Assembly (NCBI RefSeq): GCF_000317435.1
Contig: NC_019751.1
Span: forward strand, 5,642,001-5,706,000
Source: Calothrix sp. PCC 6303
GTDB lineage: Bacteria > Cyanobacteriota > Cyanobacteriia > Cyanobacteriales > Nostocaceae
Length of the DNA stretch: 64,000 nucleotides
Direction: 5' to 3'
Of this stretch, positions 9,773 to 18,095 are shown one piece after another. The translations under genes and the position numbers were made by a program. A model generated the notes under the pieces. It was not told the origin of the DNA, made no database searches, and saw only the letters and a program-made list of their open reading frames with translations. Position 1 is the first letter of the stretch; every line of letters starts with the position of its first letter.

Positions 9773-10180
9773 GAATTGGCATCCTCCCCGCCGCAAACGG
9801 TCGGGGATTCCAAATATCGCTCCTTGGATTTCCTCTTTCTACGAGTTGACTTACTTGGAGGGATTTCTCCACCTAAGCAGAGGTCAGTCTCTCCAGAGGC
9901 GTTAGTTCCGACATGACCCGCCGTAACGGCGGTCGCTACAACGGGGGGAACCCCCGCAACGCGTTGCCTCCTTAATGCTTTTTCCAGTATGTTGCGTGCT
10001 GCGTTCCAAGCTAAAGACCTGACCGAAATACTCAACCCATTGCCGAAACAACGACCAGGACGCATCACTAATCGACTTAGCCAAGCAATGATTTTTGACC
10101 CTGACGGGTTCGCCAGTCGCTTCAAGTCGGGAAACCCGCCCAATGCGCTGGCTCACCATGAACGGAAAATTTTCATTCAC
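9773..10180 (-). pseudogene. decayed IS200/IS605-type tnpB with internal deletion
   Basis: Read on the minus strand, one frame gives VKNHCLAKSISDASWSLF and RQWVEYFGQVF, a conserved block before the TnpB zinc ribbon. Another frame resumes with NAARNILEKAL and then GTNASGETDLCLGG, the segment after the ribbon and the C-terminal tail. The zinc ribbon (two CxxC) is absent, so an internal deletion plus frameshift has removed it. Two GC-rich repeat segments (near 9915-9965 and 10097-10140) interrupt the reading. At 9787-9807 the hairpin CCCCG...CGGGG followed on the minus strand by GAGGATGCCAA matches the right-end layout of the intact element at 23035. The N-terminal catalytic half is missing. Not functional. 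Confidence 0.75.
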
Positions 10181-10189
10181 TTATACTGA

Positions 10190-10672
10190 GAAGTGTAAAT
10201 TCTCCGAAGATCTTTAGACCCAATTAGAATCGAACTCCTTAATAGATTATCTAGTGAACTACCCAGACTTGCCTACGGCTGAAGTCTGAGCTTCCCAATT
10301 CATTGGGAATAGCCTCAAAAACTTCGTAGTTTTTTGGTCTTACATTCCCTCCAAGGGCAGGAATCCTGGTTCCCAAGACCCAAATCTTTTATCCTGAGCG
10401 AAGTCGAAGGGTTTTCTTGCAACATATACCTCCACCGCTTGGTTTTCGCTTGCGGCATTGATAGTCAAGACAGCGTATATCTTAGGAGAAAATTTTGGGT
10501 ATTCCTCATACGTCTAGAATTTGTTTTTACTGCGTAAAAAATCAATTCCAGATGTAATCCTCATCCCCCGCTGACAATCCCCACCTTATGAATACATTGA
10601 AGGTGGGGACTTCCGCGACACGTTAAGGAGTTTTTGTCATAGCCCAAAAGATTAACACCCTGATCTAACCTG
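10190..10672. other. repeat-rich intergenic region
   Basis: No gene is supported. The stretch holds short repeated pieces (for example CCTGAGCGAAGTCGAAGG near 10393) and the palindrome at 10578-10609. It links the tnpB remnant to the actin-like ATPase operon and probably consists of mobile-element debris. Confidence 0.45.
10578..10609. repeat. small dispersed palindrome (TCCCCACCTT...AAGGTGGGGA)
   Basis: Perfect 10-base arms TCCCCACCTT and AAGGTGGGGA flank a 12-base loop. It has the same plan as 5596-5624 and 35059-35087. It lies downstream of the ParM-like operon on the minus strand and might also end that transcript, but no T-tract follows. Confidence 0.6.
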
Positions 10673-11209
10673 CTAAAAATCATCCACAAGTTGACTCAGA
10701 CGGCTAATGACTGGATCAACTTCTTGAGGAATAGCACTAACAGCCACAGGCGTAGCTTTGCTAAAACCTTCCGTAGGTGACATTGGATGCATGGGAGCAA
10801 CTTGCACCATTACTCCCTGTGTCACCATCAAAGCCAACTGAGCGACCTGTTGGCTAAGTTGCATCAACTGGGATTCCATAATCTCCAACCGATTTGATTC
10901 CCTAGCAAAGAAGCGTTCCTCAAGATCGGCAATCTGACGTTGCAGTTGAGCCACTTGTTGATCAACTGCACCCGTTAGAGGTGCTGGAGTTGTTGTTGTT
11001 GGTATTGGAGTTGCTCCGGTTTTGGTGGCAGCGGGTCGTACTGATTCTGGTACGCACAAAGATTGCCATAGAGCATCCTTGCAAACGTCGCTGAACGACT
11101 TGTCGGGGTCTTTTTCCAATTGGCTTTCGACCAACGCTAACAAACTCTCGTCAGCCACTCCTGGGTTGAACGTAACCGATTTAACGACTTTCTTTGACCA
11201 TTGGAACAT
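10673..11209 (-). CDS. coiled-coil partner of the ParM-like ATPase, unknown function
   Basis: The 178-residue product is not a family I recognise. Its N-terminal 50 residues (FNPGVADESLLALVESQLEK onward) look like a small helical domain. A P/T-rich linker follows (TPIPTTTTPAPLTG), then a leucine/glutamine heptad coiled coil (VAQLQRQIADLEERF to LMQLSQQVAQLALM), then a short acidic tail. The ATG at 11209 is five bases after the stop of the actin-like gene, so the two are almost certainly cotranscribed and cotranslated. By position and architecture it may be an adaptor analogous to ParR, but no ribbon-helix-helix is evident. Confidence 0.7.
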   Translation of the reverse strand: MFQWSKKVVKSVTFNPGVADESLLALVESQLEKDPDKSFSDVCKDALWQSLCVPESVRPAATKTGATPIPTTTTPAPLTGAVDQQVAQLQRQIADLEERFFARESNRLEIMESQLMQLSQQVAQLALMVTQGVMVQVAPMHPMSPTEGFSKATPVAVSAIPQEVDPVISRLSQLVDDF

Positions 11210-11214
11210 CAATT

Positions 11215-12381
11215 TTAAGCCTTAACGTTTCGATTGGCGGATAACTGCGCTTCTCCATAAATATATTGTCCCAAGGCGTTTGCTTGGCGGGATGGTGCAG
11301 CTAAATGAGCACTTATTTTAGCCTCTTTCAGCAAGCGTTGAATCTCTTCCCAGAAAAATTCACCACCACCACCTGTGAGGATAACATCGGTTACACGTTC
11401 GGGAAGCCATGTGAGGATGCGATTGCAAATTTCTCGTGAGAATAATTCGATCAAGTTGGGCAAGAAGTCATCAAGATTGGTTGGTTTGCTAGCACCGCGA
11501 GGACGGTAGAAGCGATCGCCTTTGGGTTTGTTGACGGCAGTAATCAAGGAAAGTGATTGAGAGTCAGCACCTTCGATTTCGGCTGCAACCAATTCATAAA
11601 ATTTGCTCATCCCAAAATCTTCACTCTTGGAAGCACCACGAGCGAAGCGGAAATTGTCCACCATTAAACAGTCAATGGTTTGGTGTCCAATATCGACAAT
11701 TGCCACCGAAACCTTAGTAAAGTCGGGGCTAGAAGGTCCTTTTTTGGGTTGTGCTTCACACCATAGTAAGCTGCCATAGCCTTCAGGCATTACCCAAACC
11801 TTGGTGATATCCAAATTCACACTTTCGCCACGGAAATTCATCACATGAGGACCGCTAACTTGGCTAATTAGCTGTGCTTTTTCCCGTTCAAATTGCTCTT
11901 GTGAGTGATAAGGAAGGCTCAGAACAAGGGAGATTTCGTCTCTAAGTTTGAAGTAACCAGCAGCAGCTAAAACTTTTGCTAAAGCGTCTTCTACCTTAGA
12001 TTGTCCAACGCCTAAATTGGCTCCAAAGTCTGCTGCTAGTTGACCTACAGCGTAACCGCTACCTTGGTACTCTAACCATAAATCCATTAATGGGTCGGTG
12101 GCACGAGCTTCAAATACTCCTCCACGAGCCTGTTCCATGGTCATTTTTTTGATGTTAGCGGGGACGAAAACCACATTGTTTGGTTCACGACTAACGCTGG
12201 TTTTCATTGAGGTTCGACCTAAGTCTACGCTCAGGATGCTCTTTCCACCGGGATTACTGGGTCTGGGAGATGATCCTCCGCTATTATTGATGGGGTTATT
12301 GATTGGAGTCGTTGCTGTGACTCGGTTCATTGGGATGGCTGCGGCATTCATGGGAGTGGCAGCTGAGGGTTGATCTGTCAT
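11215..12381 (-). CDS. ParM/StbA-type actin-like ATPase
   Basis: This 388-residue protein carries the actin-superfamily nucleotide-binding motifs: phosphate 1 SVDLGRTSMKTSV (about 50-62), phosphate 2 VAIVDIGHQTIDCLM (about 227-241) and the adenosine motif VILTGGGGEFF (about 335). About 45 N-terminal residues are low-complexity (P/N/T/A-rich) and look disordered. ParM proteins polymerise to push plasmids apart, and related Alp proteins do other filament work. Here the gene is embedded among chromosomal housekeeping genes, so plasmid segregation is not implied. A clear AGGAGC lies just upstream of the ATG. A coiled-coil gene follows within five bases. Confidence 0.85.
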   Translation of the reverse strand: MTDQPSAATPMNAAAIPMNRVTATTPINNPINNSGGSSPRPSNPGGKSILSVDLGRTSMKTSVSREPNNVVFVPANIKKMTMEQARGGVFEARATDPLMDLWLEYQGSGYAVGQLAADFGANLGVGQSKVEDALAKVLAAAGYFKLRDEISLVLSLPYHSQEQFEREKAQLISQVSGPHVMNFRGESVNLDITKVWVMPEGYGSLLWCEAQPKKGPSSPDFTKVSVAIVDIGHQTIDCLMVDNFRFARGASKSEDFGMSKFYELVAAEIEGADSQSLSLITAVNKPKGDRFYRPRGASKPTNLDDFLPNLIELFSREICNRILTWLPERVTDVILTGGGGEFFWEEIQRLLKEAKISAHLAAPSRQANALGQYIYGEAQLSANRNVKA

Positions 12382-12675
12382 AGAAGCTCCTAGTAATTAC
12401 TTAGTTTTAACAAGCTATCATGCTCATCTTACAAAAATGCGAGCATCTCCAAATAGGAATAACAAAAATTTGCTGTAGCGCCGATTGTAACTAAAAACAC
12501 AATTAAGTGGTAAAAGTCTTACCTATCAGCAAGTTTTGATTGTACTGGCGCTTCAGTAATTTGTCCCAAACAAAGGCAAACATCTCATCAAATAAAACTG
12601 GTGTGTTTCACAGAGTGGGAAACGTTGTTCCAATGGGATTTTGTCTGATGTGACTTCCGGGAAGGTGTAGTCCGA

Positions 12676-13296
12676 TCATTTTTGATTTGTGCGATTGCGC
12701 TTGATAAACCAATAAACGAATGCCACTATCAAAGCGCCCAAGACGAACTTTGATACTGGAGCTAGATACTCCTCCACCAGTTTATATTGGCTTCCCAATA
12801 TATACCCTGTGTATGTTAGCAAACCTACCCACACAGCGCTACCCAAGGTTGTGTAAAATAAAAAAGGTAGTAAGGGCATATTACTGAAGCCCGCAGGTAC
12901 AGAAATCAGAGTTCTCACGCCGGGTACTAAACGACCGATAAAGACTGCTGTTTTACCTTGTTTGTTGAACCAGCGTGTGGCTTTAACTAGATCTTTGCTT
13001 GATACGGTAATCCACTTTCCGTATCGATCTGCGATCGCATACAGACGATCTTGCCCAAGTAGTTTGCCAGGATAATACCAGACTAATCCACCAGCGACTG
13101 AACCGACTAAACCCGCTACAAATACGCCAAAAATATTCAGCTTACTATCTTGCAAGCTAGCGGTATAACCAGCTAGAGGCATGATTAGCTCTGAAGGAAT
13201 TGGAGGAAATAGATTTTCCAAGAACATCATTAAGGCGATTCCCAAATAACCGAGGGATTCGATTGTTGTTTTGATCCAATTAGTCAAATCTGCCAT
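12676..13296 (-). CDS. DedA family membrane protein
   Basis: DedA/SNARE-associated proteins are inner-membrane proteins linked to lipid flipping and envelope homeostasis. The 206-residue sequence has the family marks: FLENLFPPIPSELIMPLAG near the N-terminus, a GSVAGGLVWYYPGKLLG membrane segment, the FIGRLVPGVRTLISVPAG motif with its conserved Arg residues, and a C-terminal membrane helix with a basic tail (KRNRTNQK). Length is normal. The start is ATG at 13296. It is a single gene following the ParM operon upstream region. Confidence 0.92.
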   Translation of the reverse strand: MADLTNWIKTTIESLGYLGIALMMFLENLFPPIPSELIMPLAGYTASLQDSKLNIFGVFVAGLVGSVAGGLVWYYPGKLLGQDRLYAIADRYGKWITVSSKDLVKATRWFNKQGKTAVFIGRLVPGVRTLISVPAGFSNMPLLPFLFYTTLGSAVWVGLLTYTGYILGSQYKLVEEYLAPVSKFVLGALIVAFVYWFIKRNRTNQK

Positions 13297-13434
13297 TGAG
13301 TCGATTCTCTAAATCTTGTACATCGTCTGATTTCTGTTACTAAACCTATTTGACCTATTTCCGTGATTGTCGCCTTAAATGCGAACGATTTACGTCGTGC
13401 AAGCTTCGCGGTTCAAGTCAAAAGCCCAAAATTA

Positions 13435-13544
13435 CTAGTACAAGAAGGCAGAAGGAAGTAGGCAGAATGCAGAAGAATAAAGACCTTTCTATCAGCTTTT
13501 TAGGCATTTTAAATGGTAGCTTTATTTGCGCCGAACTGTACTAG
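13435..13544 (-). repeat. MITE-like element, copy A
   Basis: The 110-bp unit is bounded by CTAGTACA and its complement TGTACTAG-type ends (CTAGTACAAG at the left, CTGTACTAG at the right). Read on the minus strand it starts CTAGTACAGTTCGGCG, continues CAAATAAAGCTACCATTTA, and ends CTTCTGCCTTCTTGTACTAG. The same start and the identical last 20 bases occur in the unit at 16184-18221. It has no coding capacity. Confidence 0.65.
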
Positions 13545-13729
13545 TGGAAACTACACAAAAATCTTGCCAGAATCCTAATTAACGAGAATTTCCAGAAAAT
13601 CAAATCATTATTGAATAATTAGTATTTCATTAAAAATGTCAGAATACTTTGATATTAAGACATAAATACTTGTATAAAACAAGATATATATTACACAGGT
13701 AATGCTTTTTAATCAATGTCAATGAGGAC

Positions 13730-13862
13730 AGTAGGCGGGTTTTTGGAAGAAGCTTGAACTGCCACCAAAAACAAACAGAGCCAGCCTCCTTGGGCTAGAA
13801 TCTTTTTAGCCGATGAAGGTTAGCTCTGCTGGTGTAGCGATACCCTAAAAGGATATTTCCGT
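13730..13862 (-). ncRNA. structured RNA candidate (6S-like?)
   Basis: The minus strand folds into a long imperfect hairpin: CAGAGCTAACC pairs with GGCTGGCTCTG (one mismatch and one G-U), enclosing a GGCTA/TAGCC stem-loop. Outer segments CACC/GGTG and TAGG/CCTA extend it. A TTGACG with TATCGC 17 bases later could be a promoter. A rod of interrupted stems in a gene-free region suggests a stable RNA. I considered 6S RNA because of the rod shape but cannot confirm it from sequence memory. Confidence 0.35.
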
Positions 13863-13899
13863 CAAAAAGTCAAAGCTCTTTTTTGAAATCTTTTGAAAT

Positions 13900-14979
13900 C
13901 TAAAGGCGAGAAGTTAACGACTGAACAATTGTTTCAGACTGTAATTCTAAATCCAATGGATTCCAAACTCTTTCTTCCAGTGCCATCAGTTCGATGGAAC
14001 TAGCCAATCTCAAAGCTTTAAGAGCCTGCTCTCCACCTACCGAAGGCTGATTTCCACCCCGCACACAATTGACAAAATGCTCTAATTCTGCTCTGAGAGG
14101 TTCAATATTACTTGTATAAACTTTTTCAATTAAACCATCTTGCTGATAAAGGGTCTGGCGAAAATCATTCGCAACATTAGCAGTATGTCGGTGGATCAAA
14201 ATCTCACTCTGAAGAAAATCAGCTTCTGTAAGGGAATTTTTACAATGAGCGACAATTTTCCGGGTTTTGCGATGAGTTACCTTACTAGCGGTTAATGTGG
14301 CGACAACACCGTTAGCAAAACCCAGGGTAGCAGTCACATAATCTAAATATGGAGAATCAGAACTGCGGGTTCCATTAGCTGTTAATTTGACCACTGTAGA
14401 GCCAGCTAAATCCATTAATAAATCTATATCATGAATCATTAAGTCCAAAACAACCGAAACATCGTTCGCCCGATTCGAGTAAGGACTCATACGATGAGCT
14501 TCCAATGCCAGAACTTTTTCAGTTTTCATAACTTTGCTAAGTTCCTGAAAAACTGGGTTAAAACGCTCGATATGACCAACCTGGAGAATACACTGCGACT
14601 CGGCTGCGGCATTTACCAGCGATTCTGCTTCCGAAATGCTAGCAGCAATCGGCTTTTCAATCAAAACGTGAATTCCTGCCAACAAACAATTCATGCCAAC
14701 AGCGTAGTGCAGTCTTGTGGGGACTGCGATACAAATGGCATCAACCAAGGGTAGTAAGTCACAATAATCCTCAAAAAATCGAGTTTTGTACCTACTAGCA
14801 GTTTCTAGCCCACGTTCGACATCAATATCTGCAACTCCAACTAATTCAACATCCTTCATCGAACTGAGGACGCGGACGTGATGCTGTCCCATACTTCCTA
14901 CTCCAACCATGCCAATACGTACAGGACGTGGCTGGTTACGTTGCGTATGGGGATTTTCTGCCATTATGCTATCTTGCAC
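13900..14979 (-). CDS. Gfo/Idh/MocA family oxidoreductase
   Basis: This is a NAD(P)-dependent sugar or cyclitol dehydrogenase-like enzyme. The N-terminal Rossmann fold shows VGVGSMG (GxGxxG), the acidic VADID turn and the family EKPIA motif (VLIEKPIAASI), whose Lys is catalytic. The C-terminal half is the substrate-binding beta sheet domain with DLMIHDIDLLM. Substrate cannot be predicted. I chose GTG at 14979 because GAGGAG lies nine bases upstream. ATG at 14964 is the alternative, and the in-frame extension to 15024 would bury the ribosome site. No sugar or lipid genes are adjacent. Confidence 0.88.
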   Translation of the reverse strand: MQDSIMAENPHTQRNQPRPVRIGMVGVGSMGQHHVRVLSSMKDVELVGVADIDVERGLETASRYKTRFFEDYCDLLPLVDAICIAVPTRLHYAVGMNCLLAGIHVLIEKPIAASISEAESLVNAAAESQCILQVGHIERFNPVFQELSKVMKTEKVLALEAHRMSPYSNRANDVSVVLDLMIHDIDLLMDLAGSTVVKLTANGTRSSDSPYLDYVTATLGFANGVVATLTASKVTHRKTRKIVAHCKNSLTEADFLQSEILIHRHTANVANDFRQTLYQQDGLIEKVYTSNIEPLRAELEHFVNCVRGGNQPSVGGEQALKALRLASSIELMALEERVWNPLDLELQSETIVQSLTSRL

Positions 14980-15298
14980 TACTATTATCTCCTCAACCAC
15001 CAAATATAGAGATGCTACAGTCACCAGTACTCATAAAAGCACTGATTTTGGGATGTTTAAAACCATCCAGATGGTAACATGGAGGTTCTATTTATGAAGA
15101 ATTCCAAAGTTTGTTGTGAGTTCCCGCCATCTGGACTTGTTTTGGTCAGTTAGTGCCGAATATAAGTTTTTTCGCACTTGATCCCACTCTTAATGTATCT
15201 TTTTATTAACTAAAAAAGTTGAAATCATGGACAAATAAAAATCTGGAAAAATATCTTCCTGTCTACCGATAAAGGATTTTGGCTAGAGGATCCGGTCT

Positions 15299-15315
15299 GT
15301 CAATTTTTACTTGAC
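15299..15315. promoter_or_regulatory. GTCAA-N7-TTGAC palindrome, copy 1
   Basis: An exact inverted repeat GTCAA/TTGAC with a 7-base spacer lies 71 bases upstream of the queC start. Identical half-sites with the same spacing recur at 15352 and 16090. This suggests a dimeric regulator binding site. Confidence 0.45.
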
Positions 15316-15351
15316 GCGGAAAGGGAAATATTTAACCTTGAGAAACTATCC

Positions 15352-15368
15352 GTCAAAATCAACTTGAC
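15352..15368. promoter_or_regulatory. GTCAA-N7-TTGAC palindrome, copy 2
   Basis: The second copy ends 18 bases before the queC ATG. Its right half TTGACA could also serve as a -35 element, though the gap to the ATG is too short for a full promoter here, so an operator overlapping the leader is more likely. Confidence 0.45.
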
Positions 15369-15386
15369 AGGCTACTATAGAACATC

Positions 15387-16064
15387 ATGAAAGCTGTAAT
15401 TTTGTTATCAGGGGGACTAGATTCTTCCACCGTTTTATACCAAGCGCAAGCCGATGGCTGCGAGTGTTATGCGATTTCCTTTGATTATCAGCAGCGACAT
15501 CGACGTGAGCTAGAATCAGCCCGTTTTCTGGCAAAAAAGCTAGGTGTGCGAGAACATCAAATAATTAACTTTGATTTGCGTCAGTGGGGTGGTTCAGCAC
15601 TAACTGACAATCAGTTAGATTTACCAGAGTCTCGCAGTTTAGAAGAAATGGCTGATCATATTCCCATTACCTATGTTCCAGCGAGAAATACAATTTTCTT
15701 GAGTTTTGCCCTTGCATATGCGGAAGCGATCGCATCAGAGCGGGTTTATATTGGTGTCAATGCTTTGGATTATTCTGGATACCCTGATTGCCGTCCCGAT
15801 TTTATTCAGGCAATGCAGGAGGTTTTCCGTCTTGGTACAAAGCAAGGACGAGAGGGAGAACCAATATCAATTATTGCCCCACTCATAAATCTCAAAAAAA
15901 CAGAAATTATCCAATTGGGAAATCAACTAGGAGTACCCTGGGAACTTACCTGGTCTTGCTATGCTGGTGAGGAAAAAGCCTGTGGTGTTTGCGATTCATG
16001 TTTGCTTAGGTTGGCAGCTTTTAAGGAATTGGGACTGGTTGATCCAATTTTGTATCAAGATTAA
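15387..16064 (+). CDS. queC: 7-cyano-7-deazaguanine synthase QueC
   Basis: QueC converts 7-carboxy-7-deazaguanine to preQ0 with ATP and ammonia, a step in queuosine tRNA modification. The 225-residue protein is full length. The N-terminal ATP-pyrophosphatase P-loop reads LSGGLDSST (7-15). VPARNT follows in the middle (VPARNTIFLSFA), and the C-terminal zinc site is CYAGEEKACGVCDSC with four cysteines. No other queuosine genes are adjacent. It is flanked on both sides by a 17-bp palindrome, which may regulate it. Confidence 0.96.
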   Translation: MKAVILLSGGLDSSTVLYQAQADGCECYAISFDYQQRHRRELESARFLAKKLGVREHQIINFDLRQWGGSALTDNQLDLPESRSLEEMADHIPITYVPARNTIFLSFALAYAEAIASERVYIGVNALDYSGYPDCRPDFIQAMQEVFRLGTKQGREGEPISIIAPLINLKKTEIIQLGNQLGVPWELTWSCYAGEEKACGVCDSCLLRLAAFKELGLVDPILYQD

Positions 16065-16089
16065 TTAATTAGGAATTAAGTAGTAGTTT

Positions 16090-16106
16090 GTCAATTTTAT
16101 TTTGAC
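16090..16106. promoter_or_regulatory. GTCAA-N7-TTGAC palindrome, copy 3
   Basis: The third exact copy lies 26 bases after the queC stop. A degenerate fourth (right half TTGAC at 16176-16180, left half 3 of 5) follows next to the MITE-like element. Confidence 0.4.
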
Positions 16107-16348
16107 GCTTGTGTACAGATCCACAATTCCGTAGAGACGTAGCATTGTTACGTCTATACAATCCTCATTTTTATCTTGACAGACTAGTACAGCACGGCGT
16201 AAATAAACCAACCATTTAGAATAAGCGAAAAACTTGTTTTATCGGCTTTATTCCTTCTGCCTCTCCGCAGTCGCTACAACGGGGCTACGATGTACACACA
16301 AGTCTTTTAGAGTTGCCTCCCAGGCTTTTCGATCCCCCAACCCCCTAG

Positions 16349-18095
16349 AGCACCAGTCCAGTAGAAGTAGTTGACAAGATACATAGTTTTTGCAGAGGCT
16401 AATTTATAGGAGAATAAGGAGAATAAGGTATGAGGAGTGCAAACTATGCGTCCATTAATATGGGAACCTCCAATCTCCCTGTCAAGCAAAGAAGAAAAAG
16501 TTGCGAAACGTATACGCAAAGCAAAGTTATTTGTATTTTTGCGGCAAATACGACACGAATTATTTGACCCAGACTTCCAAACGGAGTTAGCAAGGGTATT
16601 CAAGGACAGTAGTGTTGGTTTATCTCCAATACCACCAGCACAACTTGCACTTGCAGTAATTTTACAAGCATATACAGGGGTTTCAGATGACGAGGCAATA
16701 GAAGCGATTGAAATGGATAGGCGATGGCAGCTAGTTTTAGATTGTCTCGATTGTGAACAAGCTCCATTTGGCAAAGGGACACTAGTTAGATTTCGTGCGC
16801 TTTTGATGTCAAAGTCTCTTGACCAGAGGATTGTGGCGAAAACAGTTGAAATGGCACATTTTCATGAAGGTTACAATCCGAAGTCGTTAAAAGTAGCCTT
16901 AGATTCAAGCCCGTTATGGGGAGCGGCACGTGTGGAAGACACGTATAATTTGTTAGGTCATGCACTAAGGAAAGCATTATTCGTAATAGCTCAGAATTAT
17001 GAACAGGACGATTCTGGTGTTACAGGCGTTACAGCGACTATCGGTGCAGAAATCATCACGGGAACGAGCCTGAAAGCTGCCTTAGATTTAGATTGGGATG
17101 ACCCGGAAGCTCGTAATGTTGCACTATCTACAATATTGCAAACATTAGACTCAGTTGAGTCTTGGGTCAAACAAAAAACTGATTTGGATGAAAAAACAAG
17201 CACTCAAGTCAACAAGAGCATTGAAGATGCGAGGCAAATTGAATCACAAGATGTTGAGGAGAAATCTGATGGCTCCCCAAAGCTCCGTAAAGGTGTTGCT
17301 AAAGATAGACGCATTTCAATTGAGGATGAGGATATGCGTCATGGTCGTAAAAGTCGCAGCCAAAAAATTGATGGTTACAAACGTCATATTTTCAAAGACT
17401 TAGAATTGCAAATGGTAAGAGCTGTTGGTGTTACCAGAGCAAACGAACCAGAAGCATCTGTAACTATGGCAATTGAGTTCGACTTAAATGCCCAGAACGT
17501 AACAACTCTTGACATCAAAGAGCTACATATTGACCGTGCATATTTAGCTAGTCATTGGGTTAAACAACGCACACCTGATATGACTATTATTTGCAAGGCA
17601 TGGAAAGTCCGCAACGGTAATTTTTTTGATAAAAATGCCTTTGTTCTGGATTGGGAAAATCATTTCATTCGCTGTCCCAATGGAGTTAGTTTACCCTTTA
17701 ATGAGGGGACTGTTGTCCACTTCCCCAAACACGAATGTCAAACCTGTCCTTTACGCTCTCAATGTACAGAGAGTAAGCAAGGTCGCAGTATCTCTATTCA
17801 CCCTGACGAGTCTCTACTTGTAGAGCTACGGGAACGTCAAACTACACAGAGTGGACGTGAGAAACTCCGCGAGCGCGTTAGTGTTGAGCATAGTTTAGCT
17901 CATATTGGTCAGTGGCAAGGAGATAAAGCTCGCTACATTGGCTTACGCAAAAACCTTTTTGACCTTCGACGTATGGCTGTTGTTCATAATCTCCACGTTC
18001 TTGCTCGTATGTTTGAAACTAATAATAAAGAAATTTCTAATTTTAATAATTCATACTCTGCCTGATTTGTCAATATCTTCTACTGGACTGGTGCT
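16349..18095 (+). mobile_element. intact IS1182-type insertion sequence
   Basis: The element is 1,747 bp. Its terminal inverted repeats begin AGCACCAGTCCAGTAGAAG at both ends and, after three differing bases, continue TTGACAA. It is flanked by a CTAG direct repeat at 16345-16348 and 18096-18099, consistent with a 4-bp palindromic target duplication. One uninterrupted transposase gene fills it. Intact ends and ORF suggest recent activity. Confidence 0.88.
16446..18065 (+). CDS. IS1182 family transposase
   Basis: This is a DDE transposase of about 539 residues. The N-terminal domain (AQLALAVILQAYTGVSDDEA, ALEMDRRWQ-like IEAIEMDRRWQ) is the DUF772-type module of IS5/IS1182 transposases. LKVALDSSPLWG near 152-163 carries the first catalytic Asp. 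The C-terminal part has IDRAYLASHW and a cysteine cluster (CQTCPLRSQC), then ERVSVEHSLAHIGQ, which should include the catalytic Glu. I chose ATG 16446, with GAGGAG eight bases upstream, over the GTG at 16437. No frameshift or stop is seen, so the gene should be functional. Confidence 0.92.
   Translation: MRPLIWEPPISLSSKEEKVAKRIRKAKLFVFLRQIRHELFDPDFQTELARVFKDSSVGLSPIPPAQLALAVILQAYTGVSDDEAIEAIEMDRRWQLVLDCLDCEQAPFGKGTLVRFRALLMSKSLDQRIVAKTVEMAHFHEGYNPKSLKVALDSSPLWGAARVEDTYNLLGHALRKALFVIAQNYEQDDSGVTGVTATIGAEIITGTSLKAALDLDWDDPEARNVALSTILQTLDSVESWVKQKTDLDEKTSTQVNKSIEDARQIESQDVEEKSDGSPKLRKGVAKDRRISIEDEDMRHGRKSRSQKIDGYKRHIFKDLELQMVRAVGVTRANEPEASVTMAIEFDLNAQNVTTLDIKELHIDRAYLASHWVKQRTPDMTIICKAWKVRNGNFFDKNAFVLDWENHFIRCPNGVSLPFNEGTVVHFPKHECQTCPLRSQCTESKQGRSISIHPDESLLVELRERQTTQSGREKLRERVSVEHSLAHIGQWQGDKARYIGLRKNLFDLRRMAVVHNLHVLARMFETNNKEISNFNNSYSA

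Noticed and set aside
10225-10260. A TCGAACTCC segment resembling a tRNA T-arm
   Set aside because: The flanking arms do not pair and no anticodon or acceptor stem can be built.
10334-10537. A 67-codon plus-strand frame
   Set aside because: It lies in repeat-rich DNA with common repeat pieces and has no product-like features.
10673-12381. Interpretation of the ParM-like pair as a plasmid or integrated plasmid
   Set aside because: No replication, mobilisation or toxin genes are nearby and both sides are housekeeping genes.
13350-13544. A 64-codon plus-strand frame
   Set aside because: Its second half is the MITE-like repeat; coding is accidental.
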